21,120 bases of DNA. It comes from a virus. The stretch spans positions 1-21,120 of the IMG/VR virus record IMGVR_UViG_3300012944_000069; one strand, given 5' to 3'. This document shows, piece by piece, positions 1-8,570 of this stretch (positions are counted from its first letter, which is position 1; each line of letters opens with the position of its first letter). The notes under the pieces are model-generated. The model saw nothing but the letters and a program-made list of their open reading frames with translations. It was not told where the DNA came from and ran no database searches. A program made the translations under genes and the position numbers.

Positions 1-999
1 AACAAAGTCCTTCTGAATACGTTCAGAGAGCTTTGTCGTCTCCATCGCTTCGCCGAATATGTTTCGCTTGGCCTTGTAGACGGCGTTGTCGTCAGCAAAG
101 GCGATATCGAGATCGAGAACCGAAGCCATCCGATGACTGATGATGCCCTGCTTTGCCAAAGTATCGACAACCCTCGGTTTATGCACAGCCACATCATACT
201 CACCAAGGATTACAAGGATCGATGTCGAGGCGAAGTGAACTACTAGGAAGTTACGGAATGAAGACAGTCCTCGAAGATCACCGCCAGTTTTGGCCGAATA
301 CGAGGCAATATTCAGCGACAGTCCATCATTCGGAGCAGGATCACCGACCCATGTTCCGCTTGTTCCTTGAGACGAAATGTAGATGTCATCCGGCGATGCC
401 GTCAATCCGGCGATGATGCAGTAATTCCCAACAGTCGTGACATATCGACCAATTGGTGTGTTGACGTTCGAGCCGGTTGCGAGGTCCTGAAGATATGTAA
501 CCGTGTGCGTCTTGCTGAGCAGGATCGGCTTATCGACGCCGTTGCACACAACCAGTTCATTCCTGAACTCTGTCGTGCTGATCGTCTGTAGTCCTGACGA
601 CCAAAATCCCGGCGCACCGGGGAGGGCAGCAGCAATGGCTGCGGACCATATCAAAGTTATGGTTCCGGTGTCGGTGACTGTTACTACATGACCTGTAGTA
701 GTGAACACAACCAACTTATCTCGGAAATAGACCATCTCAAGAATGGTCCCACCAGCACCGCTAGCAGCAATGTCAAATTTGAGCTTGGTACCAAAGCGAA
801 AGCTCATCGATCCATCAAGATCGCGATGAGCATTGATCAGCTCTTTCGCAAACGAAGTATTCAGATGAACGTCTTCGTCAGCAATATTCAGACCACCAGA
901 AAAATCGTCGAGCGTCCTCTCGTCCGGGCGAGGACGGGAAGAGTGAGGTATCTTCGGTCGATTTTGTTTCTTAGATAGTCCGAATGGTGATAGGGGCAC
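1..999 (-). CDS. Tail stabilisation / tail-tube-B-like virion protein (partial, C-terminus beyond left edge)
   Basis: A reading frame of 333 codons stays open to the left edge. I start it at GTG 999-997 because GGAGG lies 8 bases upstream and no ATG exists nearby; this overlaps the preceding connector gene by 29 bases. Near the N-terminus is FSGGLN (about residues 33-38), followed by an acidic stretch and GSMSFRFGTKL. From memory this is the layout of podovirus stabilisation/tail-tubular-B proteins, where a GGLN box is followed by a GS-S-R-GT motif; they sit at the end of the connector and extend the short tail. Position after the connector gene fits. The repeat element at 685 is read here as TTGHV. 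Function is inferred from recalled motifs and gene order, not from a search. Confidence 0.6.
   Translation of the reverse strand, partial: MPLSPFGLSKKQNRPKIPHSSRPRPDERTLDDFSGGLNIADEDVHLNTSFAKELINAHRDLDGSMSFRFGTKLKFDIAASGAGGTILEMVYFRDKLVVFTTTGHVVTVTDTGTITLIWSAAIAAALPGAPGFWSSGLQTISTTEFRNELVVCNGVDKPILLSKTHTVTYLQDLATGSNVNTPIGRYVTTVGNYCIIAGLTASPDDIYISSQGTSGTWVGDPAPNDGLSLNIASYSAKTGGDLRGLSSFRNFLVVHFASTSILVILGEYDVAVHKPRVVDTLAKQGIISHRMASVLDLDIAFADDNAVYKAKRNIFGEAMETTKLSERIQKDFV
685..697. repeat. Repeat element copy 1
   Basis: TACATGACCTGTA, inside the tail protein gene, read TTGHV. Left half deviates (T at position 5). Confidence 0.85.
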
Positions 1000-1636
1000 G
1001 CCACCGACCTCCGCCATGTCCTATCACGTCCTCATTGATGTTCGCGATCAGATCGCGATAGGACGTTTCGAACAGTAGCTGAGCCTTTGCTGCCGCTGTC
1101 GGATTTATCCCGTCGTTGTCAAGCAAATGCCAAGCGGCTGCTTGTGTCATCACGACATCAGGGAAAGGCACCGTGCCAGTGGGGACGAAGTCGGCCGGCT
1201 TGGTCCGGCACTGAATGACTACATCACCTGTAGCGGTGATGGGCCAGAATTTCAAGAGACGTGTTGCTGCAAGAGCATCAGTCCACGGAAGCGGGGTGTA
1301 GTAGAGTGGATTTGATCCAGTGACGCGAAGGTGCTCACGATCGATCGGATGGACAACACGACGATCAGTGTCCTTGATATAGATACAGGCGATGTCGGTC
1401 GGATCAGCAGCGTAGGTGCTAATATTGGTTGTCACAATACCGGTCGCACCATCGAGTGTGAACGAGTAAAAATCCGTCAACCATTCCCAATAGCGCTTGA
1501 TAAAGAGCATGTCGAACTGTGCTTGAATAGCGGCTCGAACCTGCGGCTCGGTGTAGGTCTGCACACCAGTTCCAGTGACAAGGCCCACCAAGGAAATCAC
1601 AGACTGTGTAAGTTGGTTCACTGTCTTGAATGCCAT
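971..1636 (-). CDS. Head-tail connector / adaptor protein (tail-tube-A-like)
   Basis: 221 aa starting MAFKTVNQLTQ, with GGAGG 9 bases before the ATG. The length (about 200 aa), the N-terminal helical pattern with a YWEW aromatic cluster (about residues 49-52), and the position between head genes and the tail stabilisation gene fit a connector/adaptor protein that closes the portal after packaging. No catalytic motif is visible. The repeat element at 1220 is read in frame as ATGDV near the middle of the protein. The C-terminus overlaps the next gene by 29 bases, which suggests translational coupling. The assignment rests on size, order and general pattern. Confidence 0.5.
   Translation of the reverse strand: MAFKTVNQLTQSVISLVGLVTGTGVQTYTEPQVRAAIQAQFDMLFIKRYWEWLTDFYSFTLDGATGIVTTNISTYAADPTDIACIYIKDTDRRVVHPIDREHLRVTGSNPLYYTPLPWTDALAATRLLKFWPITATGDVVIQCRTKPADFVPTGTVPFPDVVMTQAAAWHLLDNDGINPTAAAKAQLLFETSYRDLIANINEDVIGHGGGRWRAPITIRTI
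1220..1232. repeat. Repeat element copy 2
   Basis: TACATCACCTGTA, inside the connector gene, read ATGDV. Left half deviates. Confidence 0.85.
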
Positions 1637-1658
1637 GATGGGCCTCCATTGGTTCGAC

Positions 1659-1671
1659 TACAGGACCTGTA
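1659..1671. repeat. Repeat element copy 3
   Basis: TACAGGACCTGTA, consensus form, in the 39-base gap between the 228-aa gene and the connector gene. Confidence 0.9.
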
Positions 1672-1675
1672 GCAA

Positions 1676-2362
1676 TCAGGTGTTGAAGTGCTGAATGCCC
1701 ATCAGGCCGCCGCGGTTCGACGAGTTCACGAAGTTGCTGAATTCGCAATCGACCTCGATGATCTTCGATCCGTTCGGCGTGGTCGTGGGAGTGTAGAGCC
1801 CACGAGGATCGCCGGTGATGGTCGTCTGCGGATCGGTGAAGATCGGAGCCACGAGGGTTCCCGCTGCGGCCACAACGTTGTCGGCGAACTCACGTTCGAC
1901 GGCAGTGGTTACATAGGGAAGGCCGAACTTCGCGCCGGTACCGACGTTGATGGTGGTAGCAGCGGTGATGCCAGCCAGCAAACGATCGATGTATGCGAAA
2001 GCCTTCACACCCTGCACGGCGGTCGTGCCGTTGAGTGTCAAAACTTCACGCATGGGCTGACCGATGTAGTCACGACCGATGACAGTCACTGTCGACGTCG
2101 CGGCACCGGATGCGACGACCTGCACCGTTCGACCATACGTACCCATCTGCGTTCGAATGGCATCGGCCGAGGTCAGGAACGTGGTCGTGTCCACTGCCGC
2201 CGCGATCGACTGCGCCGACAGAAAGTATGTCGCATTTGCGACGATCAGTGCTCCGTAAAGCACTCGCTGGCGAAGGAACTGCCCGAGGTCGCCACCTCCC
2301 TGCATTGCGGGGACATAGTTGTTGAACCCCGCGATCCAGAAGTTACGCTGCTTTTGCGTCAT
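1676..2362 (-). CDS. Virion-associated protein of unknown function
   Basis: 228 aa from MTQKQRNFWIAGF. I prefer ATG 2362 to the longer start at 2392 because GAGGAAGAG lies just upstream; the gene then overlaps the previous one by 20 bases. The protein is rich in Ala, Thr, Val and Gly in alternating hydrophobic pattern, with a VIGRDYIGQPMREVLTLNGTT stretch in the middle, so it is probably mostly beta. Its place between capsid and connector genes suggests a minor head or decoration/head-completion component. I do not recognise the family. It has no internal copy of the repeat element, but one lies just past its stop (1659-1671). Confidence 0.6.
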   Translation of the reverse strand: MTQKQRNFWIAGFNNYVPAMQGGGDLGQFLRQRVLYGALIVANATYFLSAQSIAAAVDTTTFLTSADAIRTQMGTYGRTVQVVASGAATSTVTVIGRDYIGQPMREVLTLNGTTAVQGVKAFAYIDRLLAGITAATTINVGTGAKFGLPYVTTAVEREFADNVVAAAGTLVAPIFTDPQTTITGDPRGLYTPTTTPNGSKIIEVDCEFSNFVNSSNRGGLMGIQHFNT

Positions 2363-2747
2363 CTTTCTCTTCCTCGTTATCAGCATAGCCACCGCGGCGC
2401 TTACACGCCCTGATGACCTGCTCTTCCAGCTGACGATAGGCCGCCTTCTTCGTCTGTTCGCTCATCGCGAACTTGAATTTGCCGGCCGGTGATTTGGTGT
2501 CGTTCACCAACTCGAAGTTGATGATCGATGGCTCGCGATCGAAACCGCGCTGAACCAGTTCAGCCGGCGAGAGCCTGTAAGACGTACCATTCGGGAAATA
2601 GACCATGTACCCGGCCGGTTCCGTCTTCGCGGTTTCCTCGATCCGACGAGTCTTGTCGTTGAAGGAGTGAAAGGCTCTCTTGCGATTGCCTTTCAACTGC
2701 CTCACGACGAACTCCAGTCGAGGACCTCTTCCTACACTCAAAGCCAT
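2343..2747 (-). CDS. Hypothetical protein in the head-gene cluster
   Basis: 134 aa, MALSVGRGPRL to a Lys/Glu/Asp-rich tail (NEEEKDDAKAA). The start is preceded by AAGGAAGC about 6 bases upstream. The N-terminal third is basic (RQLKGNRKRAFHSF), the middle resembles a small beta domain (YMVYFPNGTSYRLSPAELVQRGF), and the C-terminal part is helical and charged. It lies directly after the major capsid gene, where small head-stabilising proteins are common, but nothing in the sequence fixes a role. It overlaps the next gene by 20 bases, so the two are probably translated together. Confidence 0.6.
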   Translation of the reverse strand: MALSVGRGPRLEFVVRQLKGNRKRAFHSFNDKTRRIEETAKTEPAGYMVYFPNGTSYRLSPAELVQRGFDREPSIINFELVNDTKSPAGKFKFAMSEQTKKAAYRQLEEQVIRACKRRGGYADNEEEKDDAKAA

Positions 2748-2769
2748 GATAGCTTCCTTTGTTGCCTGC

Positions 2770-2782
2770 TACAGCACCTGTA
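2770..2782. repeat. Repeat element copy 4
   Basis: TACAGCACCTGTA, between the capsid gene and the 134-aa gene; symmetry extends to TGCTACAG / CTGTAGCA. Confidence 0.9.
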
Positions 2783-2796
2783 GCACGGCGTTGTCG

Positions 2797-3747
2797 TCAG
2801 TTGGTGACGAAGGCGTGGGTCCGGTAGTTCTTCCAAGTGCAGAGTTGGTACTCCATGATGTACCGACGCCCGATCGCGTCTTGGTTCCACGGAGCGGTCA
2901 GCTTCTTCACCTTCATGTTGGCGCCCTTGAGGATGTGGATTTTGAGGAACTCGTCATCCACGAAGTAGGCGCTGTTCGCCGTCATGGACTCGTCGTAGAT
3001 CAGGGGAATGCCCTGATGCGTCGTGCCCTTGATGCCGAGATTGATCAGCGTCTTGCCGAAGCCGGTCGCTGCAAGGTTGATCTGCGCTTTGTCACGAGCC
3101 GCCGCCTTGTGCAGACGCCAGATGTTGCGGCCGACGAACATGACATTCGGCGACTCGTCGTCGTGGGTCAGATCGAGTAGGATATCGTCGAACGCCTCCT
3201 CGATGTTGTTCTCGTCGAGCGCGCCGGCGAAGTTGTAGGATGAAGGACGGAACATCGGCTCGTTGGCGAGGTTCAGACCACCTACAGTGCCTGTAGTCGG
3301 GTCGGAAGGAAGCAGGTTCGGAAGCCCGTTCGGGTCGGTGCCGGAGTTCAGCGAAACCGCCTTCACACGCTGGAACTTCTTGATCGCGTGTTCCAGAGCA
3401 GTGATCTTGCCTTCCATGATGTCGATGATCTTCGCATCGCCTTCGTTTTCATCCGCTTCCTGATCGGACATGATCAGACTGCCGACGAGACGGGTCATCG
3501 TGTGCAGAACCGTATCGAACTCCGACGTTTCGTCGATCGGCACGGAGTCGTAATAGGTGGCTGTGGTCACGTTGGGGTTCGAGCCGGTGATGAGCGGGTT
3601 CTCGATCTCGGGACCGCCGTCTTCCATCTCGATCTTGCCCTTGGCGGCGAGGTACGTGTAGACACCGCCTGCCAGTGTGCCCGCAAGGATCATCTTCTTG
3701 CGGGAGCGATTGGCCATCGCCTGTGCGATGGTTTCGGGAGTTGCCAT
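2797..3747 (-). CDS. Major capsid protein
   Basis: 316 aa from MATPETIAQAM. The start at 3747 is chosen because AAGAGG, which lies in the last codons of the scaffold gene, is 7 bases upstream; a longer start at 3795 has no such site. The protein follows terminase, portal and scaffold, the usual place for the coat gene, and its length suits an HK97-fold coat protein. Supporting features are a long central helical acidic region (about residues 75-105), NVMFVGRNIWRLHKAA, GIKGTTHQGIPLIYDE, and the C-terminal AIGRRYIMEYQLCTWKNYRTHAFVTN. The repeat element at 3283 is read as TTGTV in a loop-like Gly/Asn/Pro-rich stretch. The product call is based mostly on order, size and composition. Confidence 0.8.
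   Translation of the reverse strand: MATPETIAQAMANRSRKKMILAGTLAGGVYTYLAAKGKIEMEDGGPEIENPLITGSNPNVTTATYYDSVPIDETSEFDTVLHTMTRLVGSLIMSDQEADENEGDAKIIDIMEGKITALEHAIKKFQRVKAVSLNSGTDPNGLPNLLPSDPTTGTVGGLNLANEPMFRPSSYNFAGALDENNIEEAFDDILLDLTHDDESPNVMFVGRNIWRLHKAAARDKAQINLAATGFGKTLINLGIKGTTHQGIPLIYDESMTANSAYFVDDEFLKIHILKGANMKVKKLTAPWNQDAIGRRYIMEYQLCTWKNYRTHAFVTN
3283..3295. repeat. Repeat element copy 5
   Basis: TACAGTGCCTGTA, inside the major capsid gene, read TTGTV. Confidence 0.85.
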
Positions 3748-3751
3748 GTGG

Positions 3752-4867
3752 CTACCTCTTATCCAGCTGCTGTAGGTCGCGGAGCAATTCCGCACCTATC
3801 TGTTTGAACGATCTCGACGGGTCGACTGCCTTGAGTGACAGCTTTGACCCATTCGGGCGATCTCGCGAGCCATTTCTGGCCGGAGGTTCGCGGAGTTGAC
3901 GTTCGCCACCACGGCGTTGATCGTCATTTCCACGTCTTTGTTTGTTGTTCTTTTCGAGAGCCTTCCTAGCTCCCTTCTGCAACTCGATCCAAATCTGTTG
4001 CAGAGACATATGCGGCCAGTCGGTTTTTGCCTTGGCGATAAGGCCCTGATAACGAACCGCCCCAGGATTGGCCAAGAGGAATGCCTGTGCTTCCTCTTTC
4101 GCAGCGTTGCGGCGAGCGGTTGTCACCTCGCCTTCCCGCTTCAAACGAGCAGTTTCCTGCTGCTCCACGACGTACTTCGCGACTTCTCTCGCGTCTACAG
4201 GAGCTGTAACTCCAAGGTCTGATAGGTCGGTGCCAGCAAGATGCAACTTTGTCAAGATGCTTCTGATGGCAGCCTTGGGATCGATCTTGGCATGGGCCAT
4301 AAGCTCGACCGCTTCCTTGGCTTCTTGAGCTGTCAAGCCCTTTGAGGCACCGAAGTTGGCGGTATCCTTGAGTTCGTTGTACTGCGCAAGCAGTTGACGA
4401 CCGGCGGAAGCGAGGGTCTGAGCGTGTTGAACGAGACCCTTGGAGATATCCTGTTGCTCCTTCCAAGCCTTCTTGAGCTTGGACCAAGCATTGCGAGGAC
4501 GACCACGTGCGAAGAGGACCTTGCCGTCGACATCGACGATATCGCCTGCGCGGTTCTGCTGGTACTGGAAGTTCTTGTCGGGGTCATCGTCGTCAACTAC
4601 AGGGTCTGTAGTTGGCTTGCGTTTGTCGTCGGCAGTGATGTCGTCGTTCTCGTCGTCAACGCCATCATCGCCGGTGTCATCGTCGCCAGCGTCGTTGTCG
4701 TCGGTATCGTCGCCGGTATCATCGTCGTCTTCGCCGATATCACCCTTGTCGTCATTCGAGCCGTCGAAGTCGTCATCGCCTTCGCCGGGATCAGTCCCTA
4801 GCGGCTCGTCTTCATGCTCCGTTAACTGCTGGAGCAGGTTCTTGTGGGCTTCCGGTTCCCGTGCCAT
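3752..4867 (-). CDS. Capsid scaffold protein
   Basis: 371 aa. Roughly the first 95 residues are extremely Asp-rich (runs such as GEDDDDTGDDTDDNDAGDD), followed by a Lys/Arg/Gln helical region with coiled-coil character and a basic, Arg/Asn/Gly-rich C-terminus. An acidic low-complexity head and helical body with a basic tail that can contact coat protein are typical of phage scaffolds, and the gene sits between portal and major capsid genes. It overlaps the portal gene by 56 bases and ends 4 bases before the coat start, supplying its ribosome site. Two repeat elements are inside: 4196 read as TAPV and 4598 read as TTDPV, both in linker-like sequence. Confidence 0.75.
   Translation of the reverse strand: MAREPEAHKNLLQQLTEHEDEPLGTDPGEGDDDFDGSNDDKGDIGEDDDDTGDDTDDNDAGDDDTGDDGVDDENDDITADDKRKPTTDPVVDDDDPDKNFQYQQNRAGDIVDVDGKVLFARGRPRNAWSKLKKAWKEQQDISKGLVQHAQTLASAGRQLLAQYNELKDTANFGASKGLTAQEAKEAVELMAHAKIDPKAAIRSILTKLHLAGTDLSDLGVTAPVDAREVAKYVVEQQETARLKREGEVTTARRNAAKEEAQAFLLANPGAVRYQGLIAKAKTDWPHMSLQQIWIELQKGARKALEKNNKQRRGNDDQRRGGERQLREPPARNGSRDRPNGSKLSLKAVDPSRSFKQIGAELLRDLQQLDKR
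4196..4208. repeat. Repeat element copy 6
   Basis: TACAGGAGCTGTA, inside the scaffold gene, read VTAPV. Confidence 0.85.
4598..4610. repeat. Repeat element copy 7
   Basis: TACAGGGTCTGTA, inside the scaffold gene, read TTDPV; symmetry extends to CAACTACAG / CTGTAGTTG. Confidence 0.85.
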
Positions 4868-6836
4868 CTGTGCTTACGCCTTTTGTTAAATTCGCCTGAA
4901 TTTCTTGAGTCAGCATTGCCCAATCTGCGTCCTTAACCACAAGTCCACTGAACGCTGTCTGTAACATACGAACCATCAGCGTCATGGTTGTGCCGGGTGC
5001 TGCTTGACCCACCTGACCGAGCGCTTGAGCAATTTGCAGAGCTTCCTGCTTCTTGAACTCAGACGTCGGTTTCTCGATGCTACCGGGTGCGATTTCCATC
5101 CGATAGGATTGATTGAACTCATCGACAGACATCTGTACAAACGCTGATGCCTTCTCTTCACCTACAAGTGCTGTAATGTCTTCGCTGGTATATTTCGAGA
5201 TCAGAATTTCGGTCATTGACCACGTAACGTCTTCCAAAGCTTCCTCGACGGTATCGACAAGAACACCGGAGGTCTGCTGTTTGTTCTGTGCATAGAACTG
5301 AACCTGCTGGTTAGTCGTGTTCGTCTTGAACTGCTGACCACGATCGATTTCAGACTGGTTCGCTGCTCGATCGACAGCTGAACGAAGGGCTGTCGTATCG
5401 TAGAGTTCCTTTGCCTGTGCTGGTGGAGGGACAAGCATCTCCAAGACCTCTGCGATCTTCTTGTCGGGATCGGTGCTGACGCCGAAGGATGCAACCTGTT
5501 TCGGATTGCGAAGGTGTCGAACGAGCTTCTGAACCTCTTTCCCATCGACGGCTTGCTTGTTGTATACGATCGTATTGAATGCCGCATCGCGAATACGCTT
5601 GGCCTCACGATTGATACGATTGATCTCGTTGACCTGACCGATGTAGAAGCTGACTTCACCGGGCTGAATAACTGACTCAATGGGCTCGCCGAATGCGATG
5701 GCGAAGTGACGGAAGTATCGGCTCAGGCCCATGTCATCTTCCCAAGCGTAGAGCGGATGCTCCCATTGCTCGGAACTGAACAGATAGTGCCGACGGAGTG
5801 GCTTGTCGTAATACATATAGCAACGGATCGTGTCCTTGAGATTGAGGTCACGAATTTCCTTCGGAGACGAGTTCAGCACTGTGTCGACGATGGACTGTTT
5901 AGTTACAGCACCTGTAGTACCGTCGTCGCTATCATTGGTCGGCGTTCTACCAGTGGTGATCTTCTTGTTGGCTCGAAGGTAGTAACAGCCTTCTTCCTCG
6001 TCGTGAACGTAATATTTGTTCATGATATAGGATCGATCGTAGTCGATCTCTTCGGCCACAAAGTCGGAGTCGGTGAAATCGATCATCGTGCAGCCCTTAG
6101 ACACAATGATACGATTGGGCAGGACGTTTGACACGGCCATGCCCTTGTTGATCAGTGAAGGAAGCTTCTCGTGGACCACTTCGAGCTGTGCGTAGAGGTC
6201 CTCGATCTCAGACTTCTTCTTCGCCTTGGCGAGCTTCTTCTCGATGGCTTGAATAGCATTGACGGCTTCCTGTCTGGAGCCATCCATCGGCTGATAGTCA
6301 AGCCTGATGATGCCAAAGTTGGTCATCTGACCATGGGCGATCCATCGACGGATTTTCGCTCGCATGTTCATGCCCGGCCACGTCTTCTTGTTCATCAAGA
6401 AGTCGAGGACGTATTCGAGACACTCGCCGAGCTTCGACTCCGACGTGACATCAGTGAACTCGACATGCGGGTTCTGCATGTATGTCGTCCGCATCATCGT
6501 CTTGATGTTATTGCGAATGATGTTCTCGTCAGCATCACTGTCGAAATGCAAATTGTAGTCTTCTTCGAGGTTTAGATTACCCTCGTTGCCAGACTTCTGG
6601 TATTCCTCGAAAATCCGATCCCACTTGGCATGGATGATCTCATATGAGGTCTTGCCCTGCTCGATGTTCCGCTGAATGAACTTCGACTGAGCCCTCGTGA
6701 AGCGAATTGACATGCCCTCGGCTGGCATCATTCCCTCTACAGGGTCTGTAGTACCATAGCCGGGTTTGGTGGACGGGTCGTCTTCGAGAACTGTGTCGAG
6801 AACGGCGTTTGATGCTTCTACTCGGCCTCGTGCCAT
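4812..6836 (-). CDS. Portal protein
   Basis: 674 aa from MARGRVEASNAV, with GGAG 9 bases upstream; it overlaps the terminase gene by 19 bases. Portal proteins form the dodecameric ring through which DNA enters the head. Length, position directly after large terminase and before scaffold, the long amphipathic helix with Gln/Asn-rich segments (about residues 480-520) and the Gly/Pro/Ala-rich disordered C-terminus all fit a podovirus-size portal. Three repeat elements lie inside: 6738 (TTDPV, residues about 29-33), 5904 (TTGAV, in a Ser/Asp/Gly linker) and 5163 (TALV). This is the highest number of copies in one gene here. Confidence 0.8.
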   Translation of the reverse strand: MARGRVEASNAVLDTVLEDDPSTKPGYGTTDPVEGMMPAEGMSIRFTRAQSKFIQRNIEQGKTSYEIIHAKWDRIFEEYQKSGNEGNLNLEEDYNLHFDSDADENIIRNNIKTMMRTTYMQNPHVEFTDVTSESKLGECLEYVLDFLMNKKTWPGMNMRAKIRRWIAHGQMTNFGIIRLDYQPMDGSRQEAVNAIQAIEKKLAKAKKKSEIEDLYAQLEVVHEKLPSLINKGMAVSNVLPNRIIVSKGCTMIDFTDSDFVAEEIDYDRSYIMNKYYVHDEEEGCYYLRANKKITTGRTPTNDSDDGTTGAVTKQSIVDTVLNSSPKEIRDLNLKDTIRCYMYYDKPLRRHYLFSSEQWEHPLYAWEDDMGLSRYFRHFAIAFGEPIESVIQPGEVSFYIGQVNEINRINREAKRIRDAAFNTIVYNKQAVDGKEVQKLVRHLRNPKQVASFGVSTDPDKKIAEVLEMLVPPPAQAKELYDTTALRSAVDRAANQSEIDRGQQFKTNTTNQQVQFYAQNKQQTSGVLVDTVEEALEDVTWSMTEILISKYTSEDITALVGEEKASAFVQMSVDEFNQSYRMEIAPGSIEKPTSEFKKQEALQIAQALGQVGQAAPGTTMTLMVRMLQTAFSGLVVKDADWAMLTQEIQANLTKGVSTDGTGTGSPQEPAPAVNGA
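5163..5175. repeat. Repeat element copy 8
   Basis: TACAAGTGCTGTA, inside the portal gene, read ITALV. Left half deviates (A). Confidence 0.8.
5904..5916. repeat. Repeat element copy 9
   Basis: TACAGCACCTGTA, inside the portal gene, read TTGAV. Confidence 0.85.
6738..6750. repeat. Repeat element copy 10
   Basis: TACAGGGTCTGTA, near the portal N-terminus, read TTDPV. Confidence 0.85.
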
Positions 6837-8389
6837 CTTAAATGCTCCGGGGTGATGACGGGTTTGTGGAAGTGGAGTTCGGATGCTGCGGGAAGCTTAG
6901 AAAGTCCATACTTCAAAGCATCACAAAAGTCATCACCGCCATCGCGAGGTTCGTCTACTCGCTCGCCCGTGCTGGTGTCTGTTTTCCAGAAGTACGCAAC
7001 CATTTCGTTCTCAATAAAGGTCAAATCGTCGGCAAAATAGATCATCGGACCTTCATCTTTGGTCGAAAGGTAGTGCATCCCGGTTCGAGGGATTAAATAG
7101 TCGGTCACTTTCGCAATTCCAGACAGTTTATCATTCTGTCCGGGGTAAAAGTTCAGTTCAAACCGGTCTGCGAGCAGTTTTTTGATGGTTGTGGTGCCAC
7201 CTTTGCCCTTCCCATCGATAACAGTACGTCGAAATATCGCAGGGTCGGCCCAAATCGGGTTATCCCACGACATTCCGTCCATATACTGCTCACGAAGTTC
7301 GAGAATACGCTCACCGATCTGGTCGATGTTCATATTTGCTCGATGAAAACCGTCGATGATGAAGACTCGGCCACGATAGTCGACGAAGCCGATGCAATAG
7401 CACGATGGAACAGCCTGTCCGTAGTCGAATATCTCGAAGTTCTGGAACAACGAGTTCGATCGAATGGCTTCGTTCAGCATTGAGATCATATGCTGACGAG
7501 GAATGAAGTGCGTTTCTACTCCGAAAGCAGGATAGACCAAGCCTTCGTAGGCTGCCCACTTACCCATAAGGTAGCGTTCACGCATTTGACCTCGATAGGT
7601 CGACTCCAATCCTGCGATAAAGTCTGGATCGAGGTTATGTTTGTTCTCGTATGTCGACCCTTCAAAGATTTCGATGATGGGTTCGAGAGTAGTCCGATCG
7701 ACGAGAAGATCATCACCTACAAGTCCTGTAGCACGCCAATGGTGATATGGTTTTACGAGACGTTTGTAACACCAGTTGGCTGTTGGGTTGAGAGTGAGTA
7801 GCATGTACCGAGGACCGGTCATAGGCATGGTTTCATCATCGCCTTTGTATGGCGTGGAACCACGGAGACGTCCCATGAGGTCGAGGAAATCTTTGTACTG
7901 AATTTCAGGGTCTTCGAGCTGGTCGACGACTATCCAGTCGTATGTCGCTGATAGAAGATTGGACGTGGTTTGTCCTTCAAGGGATTGTTTGCCCCGTTGA
8001 GCGATATACCGAAAGTTAATCGTGGTCCCATTGCGCATGATAGCGGTATTGTCATCCTTGGTAGGGAACCGCTTGATATGGTCTCTCGGACACCACTTAA
8101 AGAACTCTTTGCGGATCGTGTCGTTGAGCTTGGGATAGGTTGCTCGTGCAATGAGCCCATTGGAGCCGGGGTAACTGTATGCGAATTGTAACGCCTTAAC
8201 ACAACACGCCGCCGTTTTCCCATTGCCGAACCCTCCGCCGAGAAGTTGTATCTTCCTGCGACAATTGAGGAACTGCTGGTGCATCCCTCCTTCGATGATA
8301 CTGTAATTAGGCAATGTGAAACCACTTGTTGTTATATTCGAGGACTCTGTTCGTAGAAGGATAGATTGGTTTCCACTGAGGATATCCAC
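6818..8389 (-). CDS. Terminase large subunit (packaging ATPase / nuclease)
   Basis: Up to 523 aa. Walker A is clear as GGGFGNGKT (residues 51-59), a Walker B-like segment WIVVDQLED is at about 152-160, and TLNP (199-202) fits the coupling motif. The nuclease domain shows FDYGQ with Asp322 and a C-terminal DGGDDFCDALKYG containing Asp490. The protein pumps phage DNA into the prohead through the portal encoded next door and cuts it. The start is uncertain: ATG 8389 has only a weak GGTGG before it, and starts nearer Walker A (for example TTG 8320 or ATG 8284) are possible. The repeat element at 7718 is read as ATGLV. Confidence 0.9.
   Translation of the reverse strand: MDILSGNQSILLRTESSNITTSGFTLPNYSIIEGGMHQQFLNCRRKIQLLGGGFGNGKTAACCVKALQFAYSYPGSNGLIARATYPKLNDTIRKEFFKWCPRDHIKRFPTKDDNTAIMRNGTTINFRYIAQRGKQSLEGQTTSNLLSATYDWIVVDQLEDPEIQYKDFLDLMGRLRGSTPYKGDDETMPMTGPRYMLLTLNPTANWCYKRLVKPYHHWRATGLVGDDLLVDRTTLEPIIEIFEGSTYENKHNLDPDFIAGLESTYRGQMRERYLMGKWAAYEGLVYPAFGVETHFIPRQHMISMLNEAIRSNSLFQNFEIFDYGQAVPSCYCIGFVDYRGRVFIIDGFHRANMNIDQIGERILELREQYMDGMSWDNPIWADPAIFRRTVIDGKGKGGTTTIKKLLADRFELNFYPGQNDKLSGIAKVTDYLIPRTGMHYLSTKDEGPMIYFADDLTFIENEMVAYFWKTDTSTGERVDEPRDGGDDFCDALKYGLSKLPAASELHFHKPVITPEHLRWHEAE
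7718..7730. repeat. Repeat element copy 11
   Basis: TACAAGTCCTGTA, inside the large terminase gene, read ATGLV. Left half deviates (A). Confidence 0.85.
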
Positions 8390-8570
8390 CCATCCACCCC
8401 ATCGGAGGATGACTCAGACTGATCGCCACGATCATTCCTCGAAATGAAACGAACTGCCACGGCTGATCAACGTGTGGCAGTTCGTCATATGATGGAGCGA
8501 TGTGTTGCACTACAGGTCCTGTATCGATTAACGATTTATGCTTGTAGCGCCCCAACGTAGGCCGTGCCAT
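8307..8570 (-). CDS. Possible 87-aa protein between spike and terminase genes
   Basis: An open frame starting MARPTLGRYKHKS, overlapping the spike gene end by 35 bases and the terminase start by up to 83 bases. In favour: composition is protein-like (many Trp, Tyr, Pro, Gly), and the repeat element at 8511 is read as DTGPVV, the same frame used in most genuine genes here. Against: no ribosome site precedes the ATG, and a perfect 11-bp inverted repeat (8450-8484) inside looks like a terminator. If real, terminase probably starts later than 8389. No family recognised. Confidence 0.4.
   Translation of the reverse strand: MARPTLGRYKHKSLIDTGPVVQHIAPSYDELPHVDQPWQFVSFRGMIVAISLSHPPMGWMGGYPQWKPIYPSTNRVLEYNNKWFHIA
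8450..8484 (-). terminator. Perfect inverted repeat after the spike gene
   Basis: CGAACTGCCAC / GTGGCAGTTCG with a 13-base loop. On the - strand it is followed by TTTCATTTC, so partial termination between spike and terminase genes is possible. It conflicts with the 87-aa ORF being important. Confidence 0.4.
8511..8523. repeat. Repeat element copy 12
   Basis: TACAGGTCCTGTA, just past the spike gene; read DTGPV if the 87-aa ORF is real. Confidence 0.9.

Noticed and set aside
1688-2413. Long + strand frame of 241 codons opposite the 228-aa gene
   Set aside because: It is a mirror of a well-supported - strand gene, is rich in His/Arg/Cys/Gly as shadow frames are, and has no ribosome site.
3966-4487. 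173-codon - strand frame inside the scaffold gene
   Set aside because: Shadow of the scaffold gene in another frame; Arg/Ser/Cys-rich composition.
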